DNA of 64,000 nucleotides, taken from the NCBI RefSeq assembly GCF_963678635.1, contig NC_087066.1, forward strand, positions 3,148,485 through 3,212,484, read 5' to 3'. Under the pieces are notes generated by a model. It did not search any database. It saw only the letters and a program-made list of their open reading frames with translations, and was not told the DNA's origin. Both the position numbers and the translations under genes were made by a program. Below are positions 1 through 10,914 of the stretch, piece after piece; within the stretch, counting starts at the first letter, position 1; each line of letters starts with the position of its first letter. This DNA comes from Symsagittifera roscoffensis (taxonomy: Eukaryota; Xenacoelomorpha; Acoela; Convolutidae).

Positions 1-801
1 ATACCAAACTGGATAAATTATTCTTTTAAAGACTACTTTTAAGTATGAACACAAAGGAACAGAACACCAAAAAGTCAAAAGACAAACCCGAAACAAACAA
101 TTTGATTTTTGAGAAAAAGACGCGGCCAAGACAACAAAAGAACAAACCAGTAATTAAAAAGGCACAAAAGGTTGATTTTAAACTGGACCCTCCAAAAAAG
201 GGAGCATGAAATTATACCCTCACTCCTGGCCTAACCCAACAGAGAGGACAACCTGAGCATGCTCTATAGCCGGCCTCACCCACCGTGGTACATCCACGCT
301 TTGTGACACCCACAACTCTGTTTTTGACGAGAGTTACTCAAGTGTGAGTAGCTCTTAAAAATAACCGATTTAAATAAAAACGCTTTCGCGATTAAAACTA
401 ATACAAGATCATGACTAAAAACAAATTTAACAAAGATTTATATATGTAAATAATACAATGCAGTATACAGAAAACATACAGCCCAAAGACGAGCAGCAAG
501 GAACTTGACAACCCAAACACACTCCAACTACGGAATGGCAAGACACTTAAAACCTACAGTCACTACACTCAACGGATTTAAAGTACGACTTGGCATCGCA
601 GTAAAGGAAAACCGTTGCAACCGAACAGTGGCCATCTCGATGTTCAAGTATTCGTACAGATCCAAGTCACCAGGCACTTCATCCAAAGTCAAACTACATG
701 ACACCCCAAATATGATTGCACCATTGCTACTCGCTAAAATCAACCAGATCAACACTCATCACTACCGATCAGAAATCATAATACGATCTCCAGAAACGAT
801 T
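1..801. repeat. Left copy of the 0.8-kb direct repeat (LTR-like, cut by the window edge)
   Basis: This stretch recurs at 3871-4671 with only two differences that I can see (near 392 and 666), so the pair is recent or recently homogenised. The spacing of 3870 bp with non-identical sequence between suggests LTRs of one element. An AATAAA lies near 375, a TATA-like CTCTATAG near 264-271, and an imperfect inverted repeat sits around 331-356. The repeat starts before the window, so its full length is unknown. I see no tRNA primer site (TGG...) directly after 801 and no TG..CA termini, so the LTR reading is an inference. A segmental duplication or another element class is possible. Confidence 0.6.
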
Positions 802-825
802 ATAGCGGATATTTTAAAAATATAA
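535..825 (+). CDS. Open frame inside the direct repeat, unidentified
   Basis: A frame open from ATG at 535 (open further upstream to about 505) to 825, just past the repeat end. It is basic and contains MARHLKPTV near its start. The same frame is present in the right copy (to 4725) with a single Lys-to-Asn change. The opposite strand is also open over much of the same interval (528-755), so at least one of the two is a shadow. No family is recognised, and conservation here only reflects the near identity of the two repeat copies. It may be a chance frame in an LTR. Confidence 0.15.
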   Translation: MARHLKPTVTTLNGFKVRLGIAVKENRCNRTVAISMFKYSYRSKSPGTSSKVKLHDTPNMIAPLLLAKINQINTHHYRSEIIIRSPETIIADILKI

Positions 826-843
826 AAGAGTACCTTTACTTGA

Positions 844-1116
844 ATGACGAAAAAAAACAGGCCAAAAGATATATCACCAATAAATATTTTTAGTCTTGTA
901 AATTTGAAAAACGAACTTCTTGCCTTTCTTAGATGGCCCTACTACATCTTAGAAAGACTGACTATATTATACGCAAGGTTTAACTTTCTTGGATTTTTTT
1001 TCTCTCCCTTAAAAGGAATCTACAAAACATGCGCAATACACACACAAGTAAAGAAACAAGCAAGCGTAGCACGCATACTTTTTGAGGATTTTTTGGAATA
1101 TTTTCTACATCAATAA
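844..1116 (+). other. Short open frame, unidentified, doubtful
   Basis: A 90-codon frame just inside the left repeat. It is basic and rich in Phe/Leu, with no recognisable motif, and ends at TAA before a long non-coding A-rich stretch. It could be a leader-region chance frame. I see nothing that ties it to the Pro-rich frame further downstream. Confidence 0.12.
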
Positions 1117-1450
1117 ATAAAATACTTTTAGACACTCAATTAAAAGAATACAATACCAAGCTATCAACAACACCCAACACATAAGATGACTCACAAAACA
1201 AAACTAATACAACACCTACGGCACCACAACTACAAAACGTAAACCATAACCATCCCTTATCACTAGTATCACAAAATTTCAGTAATATAGCCCTGACAGT
1301 CCTCATAACTTCGAGATCTATTTATCCACAAAGCCCAATTCAAATCTTAATAACGCAACAACCCAACATAGAAGACACATACGAAAAAAATATAGAACAA
1401 CTACCTACCACTAATTTTCGTTCTCAGAACAACCATCTTTTTAGCCCACG

Positions 1451-1786
1451 ATGAGCTGCCAAGTTGCATCCCTCCAGCAATCAATTTCCCACCCAGCCAT
1501 CCTCCAGAACAACTCCCCCCCCCCCCCCACCATCATTCCAATTTTTGATTTCCCTCCACCTCAATCACTTCATGATAACACTTCATCCAGCATGAAATCA
1601 GACACTAATTCAAACACATTTGTATATAACACTATCTCCCAATTTAATAACTCCGATATCGAAACCCCCGACAAATTTGCAAATTCTGAAGCCAGTCCAT
1701 CTACATTTTCCCAACCTCCCTTTCAACCTCTCCATTCCGAAGTCAAAACTGAACTTCTTTCCCTCCCTCTCCCATTTCACATGTAA
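1451..1786 (+). pseudogene. Pro/Ser-rich frame of the G-poor element, gag-like in character only
   Basis: This 111-codon frame starts at ATG 1451 and is low-complexity: a run of prolines coded by a C-rich tract near 1517-1530, many Ser, Asn and Thr residues, and an acidic patch around NNSDIETPDKFANSE. Such composition is common at the start of retroelement structural proteins, but I recognise no domain. The following DNA (from about 1800) stays translatable in another frame, so this may be the first exon or the 5' part of a longer broken gene. It is likely non-functional given the stops downstream. Confidence 0.25.
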
Positions 1787-1799
1787 CACCCATATATTC

Positions 1800-3243
1800 C
1801 CCTCGAACCCGCGAATTATCCGATAGCAACGACTAAGATCACACCCAAAAATCACATGAAATTGATAACTTCATAACACTACAACAACAATTACAACACC
1901 CTCAATTACTAACTATTCACCAACTTTCACGATCTTTAAAATCATCCAACTCATCAACCCCAACCTCCTCTTTAACTTATACACCCTCCCAAAACCCCAC
2001 TTCCTCATCAACCCCATCCTCTAGTACCAACCGCGCTTACCGAATCTTTAAAAGAAAATTCCCAAATACCCCATTCCCATCTAAGCCAGGAACATCCACC
2101 ACATTTATAAATCGTCCACTTCACACTAATACGAAAGAATTCCTACAAATGTGTCTACCCTTTTTCCCACAATATACATAATTCTATTCCGAACCCAATG
2201 ATGAAAAACCCATTTATGTAAACGAGCATGTCTTAAATCTCACACTCTCATGGACATCTCATTGCCACTTTACTAATCCATTAACATTGCCACTATATAA
2301 CACCCCTCATATCAATGAAGTAAGCAGCACCCTACTCTACCTTCTAACATCAGCACTAACCCCAAAACAATTCACACAGATAGGATATAAACAATCGCTA
2401 ATCAAATTCACCGCACCAAAACTAATGAATATTCTATCGACTACTACGATCATAACATCACACGACCTAACGAAGACATTTTTCTAAACGACGACCAATT
2501 TGCTAATCCCCATTTAACAGAGAAATTTTTCATCAAAACATCATACGTTTTCACCCTCAACACTTTGAATAAAAAACACGACATTGTCATTTCAGCAGTA
2601 CTCCGTGATACTCATGCGTATGATTCACACTGTAACAAATTTAACCATTTTCACTAACTTTTCATTTCCTCACACCCAAAGAACGTGGTTTGCACTGTTC
2701 ACACGACATCACGTTACGAACTAAACAAACACACACGTATACTTATTATCAATTCATCCAACATCATTACACTCATAATACACCAGCACGACAACCTCAC
2801 CATCGATATCAATACATTAACTCTAAACACACTTCACCATTTTTTCTTAAGTTCACCTATTGTATAAAAGACACTGACAACAAGGCATCCTCCGTAATTA
2901 CAATCCCATCACCATGATGTATATTTCCTGTCCCTTAACCAAACTCTTCAACGTAGACGAATCCCGCCCACTAATCGTCACACACGAATTCCTCTCGCCC
3001 GTTGAAGTCCCAATCCTAGAATTCATATATAACACTTGAGATAATCATAAACTTTATAACTTGATTCAAAACACACCTTATCAACTCTCACCTAGCACTG
3101 AAGAGCGCAACATCACTAAAGCACTCGAAATGCTTTGACCACTTTGTCAAACTAAAATCATCATTTGTTTGCTAGCTAAATTACTAACCTCATCAGACAT
3201 CATCCACGACGTTTTTGCCCACGGATTCTTCAGCGACGATTAG
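1800..3243 (+). pseudogene. Broken coding region of unknown family
   Basis: The plus strand reads as protein over about 1.4 kb with few interruptions. Frame 1 runs from about 1800 to 2487 with TAA at about 1832 and at 2179. Frame 3 continues from about 2402 to 2867 with TAA at 2655. Frame 1 resumes at about 2878 and reaches TAG at 3241, with TGA at 3037 and 3136. The first third is Ser/Thr/Pro-rich. The rest is mixed and globular in character, with recognisable pieces such as VISAVLRDTHAYDSHC near 2590 and DIIHDVFAHGFFSDD at the end. No homologue is recognised. Long near-open stretches imply a gene that decayed fairly recently, although the flanking repeats are almost identical. Confidence 0.35.
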
Positions 3244-3870
3244 GTAGTATGAATTAAATAACTTACAAATAAATTCGAGCAAAACTAACCATTCTTTTTA
3301 ATTGTTTTCTTTTGTCTTCATAGGCACAATCATCAATCATCTACAAAACTGAAAAGCAAAATAAAAAACAAAACTTTTTTCCAGATTCATAAATTTCTAT
3401 TAATCAATTTCAATTAATAAAGCAATAAAATTCTCCCGTACGAAGCAATAAATTGATATAGAAATTCTTATCCCCAAAGCAGTAGATATTTTTTACAATT
3501 GAAAATAAATTGATAATTTCAATTCCCAAATCAAGCAGTAAAATTCGTAACTTCAAAGTAGAAAATTAATAAAAGTTGCCAATAACATTGAAAAACTAAC
3601 TTTTTTAAAGACGATTTTTTATATTTAAAATATACACACGCCCACAACTTCTATCCACAATCGCACAGCTCGCCCACGAAAAATTTTTGAAAACAATGAA
3701 TTCAAGTTTTAACTTCCACTGATAACAACTCTAAGCAGTTTTAACACATTTCAAACTTTCCTTTAAACCGGTTGGAAAGGAAATATAGAATAATCCAAAC
3801 TAACCAACGCAAGCTTACTAAACACCACAAACCACAAACTAACAGCATGAATAAGAAAAGAAAACCCACG

Positions 3871-4671
3871 ATACCAAACTGGATAAATTATTCTTTTAAA
3901 GACTACTTTTAAGTATGAACACAAAGGAACAGAACACCAAAAAGTCAAAAGACAAACCCGAAACAAACAATTTGATTTTTGAGAAAAAGACGCGGCCAAG
4001 ACAACAAAAGAACAAACCAGTAATTAAAAAGGCACAAAAGGTTGATTTTAAACTGGACCCTCCAAAAAAGGGAGCATGAAATTATACCCTCACTCCTGGC
4101 CTAACCCAACAGAGAGGACAACCTGAGCATGCTCTATAGCCGGCCTCACCCACCGTGGTACATCCACGCTTTGTGACACCCACAACTCTGTTTTTGACGA
4201 GAGTTACTCAAGTGTGAGTAGCTCTTAAAAATAACCGATTTAAATAAAAACGCTTTCGCGATAAAAACTAATACAAGATCATGACTAAAAACAAATTTAA
4301 CAAAGATTTATATATGTAAATAATACAATGCAGTATACAGAAAACATACAGCCCAAAGACGAGCAGCAAGGAACTTGACAACCCAAACACACTCCAACTA
4401 CGGAATGGCAAGACACTTAAAACCTACAGTCACTACACTCAACGGATTTAAAGTACGACTTGGCATCGCAGTAAAGGAAAACCGTTGCAACCGAACAGTG
4501 GCCATCTCGATGTTCAAGTATTCGTACAGATCCAATTCACCAGGCACTTCATCCAAAGTCAAACTACATGACACCCCAAATATGATTGCACCATTGCTAC
4601 TCGCTAAAATCAACCAGATCAACACTCATCACTACCGATCAGAAATCATAATACGATCTCCAGAAACGATT
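3871..4671. repeat. Right copy of the 0.8-kb direct repeat
   Basis: It matches 1-801 base for base except at two sites. Its right end is sharp: after ...CAGAAACGATT at 4671 the sequence diverges from the left copy, so the repeat terminus is defined on this side. Its left end cannot be placed, because the left copy is cut by the window edge. The purine-rich AAGAAAAGAAAA just upstream is where a polypurine tract would be expected if this were a 3' LTR. Confidence 0.6.
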
Positions 4672-7600
4672 GTGATATTATCTCTTCTTCCAAACCAGAA
4701 AAAAGAATACGCTGGCGACCTCTAAAGAAAAACACCATCATCCAGCCTTCACTACAATAGAACATTACAAAACTAAAACTCTCTAAACCCCGGATGGGTG
4801 GAACCAGATCTAAACTAGTATTTATCATTGGTTATTTTTATGATTTTTTATCTCTTTAAAATATTGAATACTAACCAATCACACTCCATCAAAATAACAA
4901 CCCACTTATTTGTAAGTGTTGAAACTACTTGTAGTTTCAACACCAGAACAATTTGAATTTAACTTAGAATACAGTTGTTCTTATTCTGGAACTAACTCGC
5001 GTAAGCCGATGTACACTAGATCTATTAGACTTAGAAGTTGCACGAGTGTATTCGGCCGAAAATAAGATAGCGTGACGAGCAGACGGTGTACCTTATCTGA
5101 AATTACTCTATGAGTATAACCAAAAAGTCATAACTCAGATGTGAAAACAACGAAAGAAAACTACTCGAGTTCAGCGAATTGGGAATTGCCTCCAATGGAC
5201 GTAAACAATATGAAAATAAAGAGCAAAAATTCATATCTCAAGACAGTGTTAACCAAAACCAATCAAAAATCTGGGGAAAACATTACACTAGCCACCGCCT
5301 ATTTTATAATTATCTTGATTACGTAAATAAGAAAAGGAAATCAAGCTAGCAGAACTATTTCAGAAAATTATCAATGAAGAAAATATAATCCTAATTCAAA
5401 AGCACCACAAAGGAATCAAAAGAAACCAAAAAAAAGGCACGACAATAAACATTTAAAAAGTAGCATCCCTAAACACCGACCCCAACAGGTAAGGTAATCC
5501 ACGTTCAACAAACAGATAACGAACATACCCATCAAGAGTAGAGAAACCCAAGGCAAACCAACAACAGCAAATAAACCAACAACAGCAAATAAACTCCTCC
5601 AAACTACAAAAAGTCAAACAAATCTACCGGAAAAACCTAACCCGGAGAATTCTTATTAAATTTAAGAAAAAAATAAGGCTGTAGTTCGGGCTGAGTCGAA
5701 ATAGATTAGACTGATGGAATTTTTATGATGAACATGATATAAGACTACTAACATGAAACATCAATAAAAAGCATTCAATACGAAACTTTCAATTGTTTCA
5801 TACAAAAAAATCAGTGTTTTCTCGCGTTCATTACTCTTTTCCGATCTCAAATTGGTTATGTTTAAAAAATTGAAATTTGTCTGAAGAGAAAAACCATTCC
5901 GGGCACAAATATTCCGTTACTTTCGTTACGAAAGTTGGAGCAATAACCAACTCCAAATACGATGAATTCGAAACGATATGAGAAAAGAGACTAAAATAGA
6001 TAGCAAACATGAAACCTCAATACCAAAACAGTAAAGAAATACAGCAAAAAAATGCAAAGTATCTATCGAAAGGACAAAAACTATCAGATTATAGTACAGA
6101 AAGATAGAAAAAAAACATATCAAAACCTTGTATCGTTTTGTTTTTGTTGAAAGACCCTTTCAATAAAAAAGACAAAAATCCAACCACCAAAGCTTAAAAC
6201 GAAATTTAATCAGATTCGGGAGCAGAAAGAAAAGTTATGAAATTAGCAACGTGGAGTAAAATTCTATAATTAAATCCAACATTTTTGCTGTAAAAATAAA
6301 AACCACGATTAACCAGTGCACAGTGATCGCACATGCGTATGGCTGGAAAAGTAATAACATATCCTTCATTAAAAAAAAAACAAAAGAAAATGAAAGTATT
6401 ACATCTCTGAAAAAATTATCCAATTACAAATGTAACAACTGATGTCTTTTTGTTCACTCATACTAGCGGTACACAAGCCAAAATTAGATAAGAAAACCCA
6501 AAAAAAAAATTCAATAAAAATTAACTAACGCTTAATCAAACCCTATCAAACTTAACCAGTCTATCCAAATGTTACGCTTCTAATTTTTTGGCAGCATTCT
6601 AACAATGTTATGCCAAAACAAATTAAATGAGTTGGTTTTCAGCAAAAAACACAATCTGAATTACAACTTTGTTCTTAAGTGAGAGAGCAAATTGTAGTTT
6701 TTTTACAGATAGTTTGGACAGTAGATGAAAATTTAGCATTAACAAAAGACAATTTGAACATAGTTGGATGTTTACACATATCTATGCATAATACAATTGA
6801 AAAACCAAGCTATCCCAGCTGACATCAAACTATCTCAGAAAAAAAAGTAGACAAAATTTAAAAAAAGTCTAAAAATTTTTGTTACTCTGATTTATGGTCC
6901 CTTGTTACAATTCTGTTCTTAAGTTCCAAGTTTTCTGTATGCATAGTGTCCTAAATTGAATGCAAAACAGAGCTATTTTTTTGATAGATATTTTCTGTAT
7001 TTTCAGCAATGTACTTGCTGGTAAACAAAAAAGATAAAATTTGCTATCGTTGAATTGGCAACAAAAGAAAAGAAAATGACAAGGAATAGAATGCAGATTT
7101 TTTTTAGACAATCTTCTTTTTAGAAAACATTTGTGAAACATTTATGTCCGAAACATTTAGGAAACAAAGCGGCGACCTCAAAAGTTACTGAAGAAATTTT
7201 TTGAGCATGATGGCTGAAGGTGGCTTGTAAATAATTGGTTAAAAAATGTTTTTGTAGTCTTTTTTATGTCAATTTTTTTATATATATATATATTTTTTTT
7301 CCTTTTTCTTTGCTCTGGAAACCCACTGTTTTGGAGAACAAATGTTTTTGTTATCTGATATTTGTTTATTTTATTTATTCATCCAAGCACTTTGTTTTTA
7401 TTTTTGGTTCAATATTGGACAGTATTTATTAATACCACCAATCAAAATTTGAATTTTTTTTCTACATTCAAGTCCATGAGATGTATAGAAATGAATGCGA
7501 GTGGTATAAAAAAGACATCATTTTAAAAATAAGGGGTTTTCGAATGTTTGGAAATGACAAATACATTGAAACGCAGTCAGATTTTAGTTTCTCTTGAACC

Positions 7601-7690
7601 GGTTTGGCATAACAAGGCATAACTTTCTTTGATTGAAAAGGCAACATTGGGTACCTTGGTTGACTTCGATGTTGCCAAAGTATGTTAACG
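4672..7690. other. Non-coding stretch, no gene recognised
   Basis: About 3 kb of AT-rich DNA with only short, AT-driven frames on both strands and no conserved motif. It holds a perfect 13-bp hairpin at 4916-4943, a short inverted repeat around 5924-5940 (ACTTTCG-TTA-CGAAAGT), and a TA microsatellite with poly-T flanks near 7277-7300. It could be an upstream intron of the PLAT gene, whose 5' exons I could not find, or intergenic DNA. Confidence 0.5.
4916..4943. repeat. Perfect 13-bp inverted repeat with 2-nt loop
   Basis: The arm GTGTTGAAACTAC is followed by TT and then its exact reverse complement. No run of U follows that would suggest a terminator, and no gene ends here. It lies 245 bp beyond the right direct repeat, so it may be part of a foldback element or a hairpin in a transcript. 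Confidence 0.6.
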
Positions 7691-7700
7691 CGTTTTGGTA

Positions 7701-8116
7701 GATGGCGTCCCTCATGCTTGAAGGACCGAATGCTTGAAAATAATTTTAGCTTACTTTCAGCCAATCAGAATTGAGTATTCAAAATCTCAAAGCAAATCGC
7801 GAAAATCTCAAAGTAAGAAAATAAATCCAGGCCATTAGTGTTAATATTGACCGAATAGATAATAAGCGGATAAGTTTTCAAGACTGAAAAATTCTTATGA
7901 TTTTGACCGCATTAATCTTGATGATAATCTGAATAGTATTGCGGTTGTAACCCGCAATTTGTAATGTTTTTGATTAATTTCTACTGATTTAATACATTTT
8001 CTGTTAATATCGACTTCGATTTTGTGAGGAAGGCATTAGCCAATGAAAACGCTTAGCAATTTTGATTGGTTGAAATTTTTCAAGCATTCAGTCCTTCAAG
8101 CATGAGAACCCTCCCC
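7701..8116. mobile_element. MITE, about 416 bp, with terminal inverted repeats and a 9-10-bp target duplication
   Basis: The ends are inverted copies over roughly 50 bp: CTCATGCTTGAAGGACCGAA from 7711, and its near reverse complement ending at 8106, each extending inward to an inverted CCAATCA box. The direct repeat CGTTTTGGTA lies immediately outside both ends (7691-7700 and 8116-8125). A 9-bp target duplication is typical of Mutator-like elements, so this is probably a non-autonomous MULE-type MITE. There is no coding capacity. A shorter relative with similar ends lies at about 19030-19140 and in the duplicated units. Confidence 0.65.
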
Positions 8117-8125
8117 GTTTTGGTA

Positions 8126-9583
8126 AATAGTTTTTGCCGTAAAAACCTAAGATTTTAAGAGTTGATGATTTTTTCGATATTTCCAGAGTTACTATTCAGA
8201 GTACTTACATTCAAATCCCGAAATTATAAATTTTTCACTAGTAAATTTATAAAACGAGCGAGTTTTAACAGAAATTTCTAGAAAATCTGAGGTGGTTGTC
8301 GATGGAGATTGGAAAAAAGAATGCAAAAGTCTTTTCAGAAACCGAAAAAATACATTATTTTTAACACGGCTTAAATACATTTTTGAAACCACAATTAATT
8401 CATTTCTGATAAGACACGCCAATTCTCCACTCTTTTTTCCTGTCAAATAACAGTTTCAGTTGACTGGTATTTCTCCAAAAAATATGGGTCGACCGGATCA
8501 GTATCAACTAGCCAAGTTTCACTTAAAGCTATCAAGGCGGCTTTTTGCCCAGTTTCTCAATTTGAACTGCTATTTTATCATGTTGGCATCTAAGTGAACA
8601 AACATTGAGATAAAAACAGTAGTTCTACCTCTCAATCAGCGATAGTTTCTCTTTCCAAAATATTTTCTATAAAATATTTAATCTTAAACACAAAGCGTGT
8701 ATTTGAAAAAATATGTCTGCAGCGTCTTGTACTTTGTTTTTCGCAGTTTAGTGCTTATCGACAAGGTTTCTTCAACCCTGATTGAATTTTCATCTCAGAG
8801 TTTCTCTGCCCTCAGCGCCTTCCGCTTACGCTAACTCACTGGGCAATGTCCTCGCTACACAATCATCGGGCTAACCTCTCAAACGCTTTAAGATTTTATC
8901 AATATTATCGAGATCAAGAAATGCGCTCGCTCGAGAAGCTGCGTAAAGTATTTACTTTTTCATCCGCTTCATAACTGGGAGATATTAGTTGTAATTATCA
9001 AACCACACTCGCTTGCATAACCAGTTTACATTCATTTTGTTTGGAAGCTGTTCTTTCAAAACAATAGTTCATATGTTGAGAGGGTTCAGTTTGCTGCCCA
9101 GCCTTGATTTTTACAAGTATTTTTCATTTCCCACCAAAATATATAAAATAGACTATTTAAGAAAAGGATCTGCTAAACCATCCCATTTTTCGTCCACAGA
9201 TGACAAGCAACAAAATTCTCTGCCAAGGTCTCAAAATTTCAGAAAATGTTGGAAAAGCTTATGGAAACAAAGGTTTGTCATCCCGTGGAAAAAGCTTATT
9301 CTCGATAATTGTACTATAATGTGAAGAAAATTTTTCTTGATCAGGTTCCAAATCATTGACCATGTTTGGTAACGAGAAAATAATTTTGTTCTTCTGTTCC
9401 CAGCTAGTTTGGTAAGACTTGTTTCCAAGGAACTGGTCTCTAATCCTTCTGTTAGAATCACAAGTATTCTCAGCCTCAAAGGATTTCATCTTTTTGCACA
9501 TTACTCGCAACAGATATTTTGAAGTGAAAAGTTTTCAAGGCACAGCGCTGCAGATTTTTATCACAAATAACCATGCCTAGCAG
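8126..9583. other. Non-coding stretch, no gene recognised
   Basis: Mostly AT-rich with short frames only. A stretch at about 8690-8985 has a nearly open plus frame with one TGA and a faint LINE-RT-like patch (KRVFEKICLQRL), too weak to call. A relatively GC-rich segment at about 8810-8880 does not match any feature I know. Confidence 0.4.
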
Positions 9584-10501
9584 CCCGGGTTGACCTCCAT
9601 ACACCGAAAATGCTTATCATACAGTTCCATACAACAGAAACCATTATCATACAATTCCATACATCAAAATTATGGAGAAAAAGCTTGTCATACAATTTTC
9701 ATACATTTTCGAAAAACAAAAGAAAAAAATTTAAAACATTTCTGCGGCTTTTTGAGAACAGTTGAACAGACTGGTGACAAAAAAACTGATATAGAATTTT
9801 TTGAAAAAAAATGCTTTCCATACAATTTCCATACATGTAGTATGTAAAGAAGTAATTTTGAAAATTTGCCCCAAATTTCTTTTTGTTTTTTTTTCGACCG
9901 CAAATCGAATTTTATACGCAATCAAACATTTTTCGAAAAATTTTTTTGCATGCAAAATTTAACTTTTTGTGTGCATAACGTAGTCCTGGATACGATAATA
10001 TTGGCTTTTTTTCTTTTCACTTGGAATTTTTTTTTTCAAAAACACTGAAAATTCCTATCTCTTTTGTATGGCGTGTTTATGTATGACTTGATCAATGTCT
10101 GATAATTTGAAAATTCAAAAACTTTTAATAATCATCACTGAAAAATTTTGCCAAAAATTAAAAGTTTTTTACTTTTGTTATATTATTTGTGAAAGATAAC
10201 TGGAAGACAATTCAGGTCGTTTTTTATGTATTGTATATGTAAGACCGTCCAACCTTTGGTGCTTTGAGTAACCAAAGACTTTGTCACTTGTTCGTTTGCA
10301 AACACAGCCAAAAATTTTCAGTATTAAATTTAGAAACAAAAACAACTTTTTGGTTTATGGAGAAAACACCCATCACACAATTTTCATTTATGGGAAAATG
10401 TTTATTATAGTTTTCATACAATTTTCTGTAATATGGAATTGTATGAAAAGAAATTTCCCATTTATGAGAATTGTATGATAAGCATTTTTGGTCAATCCGG
10501 G
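9584..10501. mobile_element. TIR element of 0.9 kb, copy 1
   Basis: It begins CCCGGGTTGACC and ends GGTCAATCCGGG, followed inward by inverted copies of AAAATGCTTATCATACA. The interior carries several reiterated CATACAATTCCATAC-like boxes near both ends (subterminal repeats), AT-rich filler and no long frame. A second copy at 47013-47899 shares the ends and the interior segment TGTGCATAACGTAGTCCT, so it is a dispersed family, probably a non-autonomous DNA transposon. No clear target-site duplication is visible at either copy, so the superfamily is left open. Confidence 0.6.
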
Positions 10502-10766
10502 AGGCTCATCTCTGGAACTATTTAAAAGAACAAATTGTATTTCATAGTTGAACTATTTGATCTCTTTAGCTATTTACACAGCGGTTGATAACATTCAAAT
10601 CAATCACTCCATGTGAATCCATGTATTCAATTGTGTCAAATCATTTGAAATCATAAAATGACCTTGAAATTTTCCCTGTGCAAATTCAAGTTTTGAACAT
10701 GACTAGAAAAGTATTCCTACAAATGCAGTGTGTGGTGTTAACAAAAAAGAGTGATTTGTTTCCTAG
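10502..10766. other. Intron end upstream of PLAT exon A
   Basis: This short interval has no open frame of note. It ends in the pyrimidine-rich acceptor TTTGTTTCCTAG at 10755-10766. Confidence 0.4.
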
Positions 10767-10914
10767 AATATGGACATGACTTCAGAATGATAGCGATTCG
10801 CCCTCTTCCTTCTGAAGATGTGTCAAACCAGCAGATATTTGTGAAGCTGATAGGATCGAAACATGAATCCACGTACCAACAGCTGCGCAATGGAAAGCAT
10901 CTCGAAGCCGGAAG
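10767..10914 (+). CDS. PLAT gene exon A: N-terminal half of PLAT domain 1
   Basis: The exon follows the pyrimidine-rich acceptor TTTGTTTCCTAG and ends before GTAAGA. It reads about 49 residues without a stop, including NQQIFVKLIGSKHEST, which fits the second and third strands of a PLAT domain. It enters in phase 1 and leaves in phase 2 (last bases AG), and the first base A of any exon B completes an Arg codon. A weaker acceptor, CTTCAG at 10785, would shorten it by 19 bases. I prefer the upstream site because it keeps the Tyr-Gly strand that is also seen at the start of PLAT-2. The exon before it was not found. The intron after it is about 8.5 kb and contains a decayed Ty3 element. Confidence 0.6.

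Larger units (their letters stand above)
802..3870 (+). mobile_element. Interior of the direct-repeat-bounded element, decayed and G-poor
   Basis: The region between the two repeats is strongly depleted of G on the plus strand, about 5-8% in lines such as 1981-2040 and 2701-2760, and rich in A, C and T. Plus-strand reading is possible in pieces: a Pro/Ser-rich frame at 1451-1786, a frame from about 1800 to 2487, a second frame from about 2402 to 2867, and a third from about 2878 to 3243. Each is interrupted by a few stops or frame changes. Purine-rich tracts near 3773-3787 and 3851-3864 precede the right repeat and could be polypurine-tract remnants. No reverse transcriptase, protease or integrase motif was found, so the element looks non-autonomous. 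Confidence 0.5.

Noticed and set aside
2875-3243. TGA read as tryptophan: the last frame of the G-poor element is interrupted only by TGA before its final TAG.
   Set aside because: The adjoining coding pieces have in-frame TAA stops and TGG tryptophan, so ordinary decay explains it.
8690-8985. Nearly open plus frame with a patch resembling a LINE reverse transcriptase.
   Set aside because: Only one short block looks similar, no catalytic motif follows, and a TGA interrupts it.
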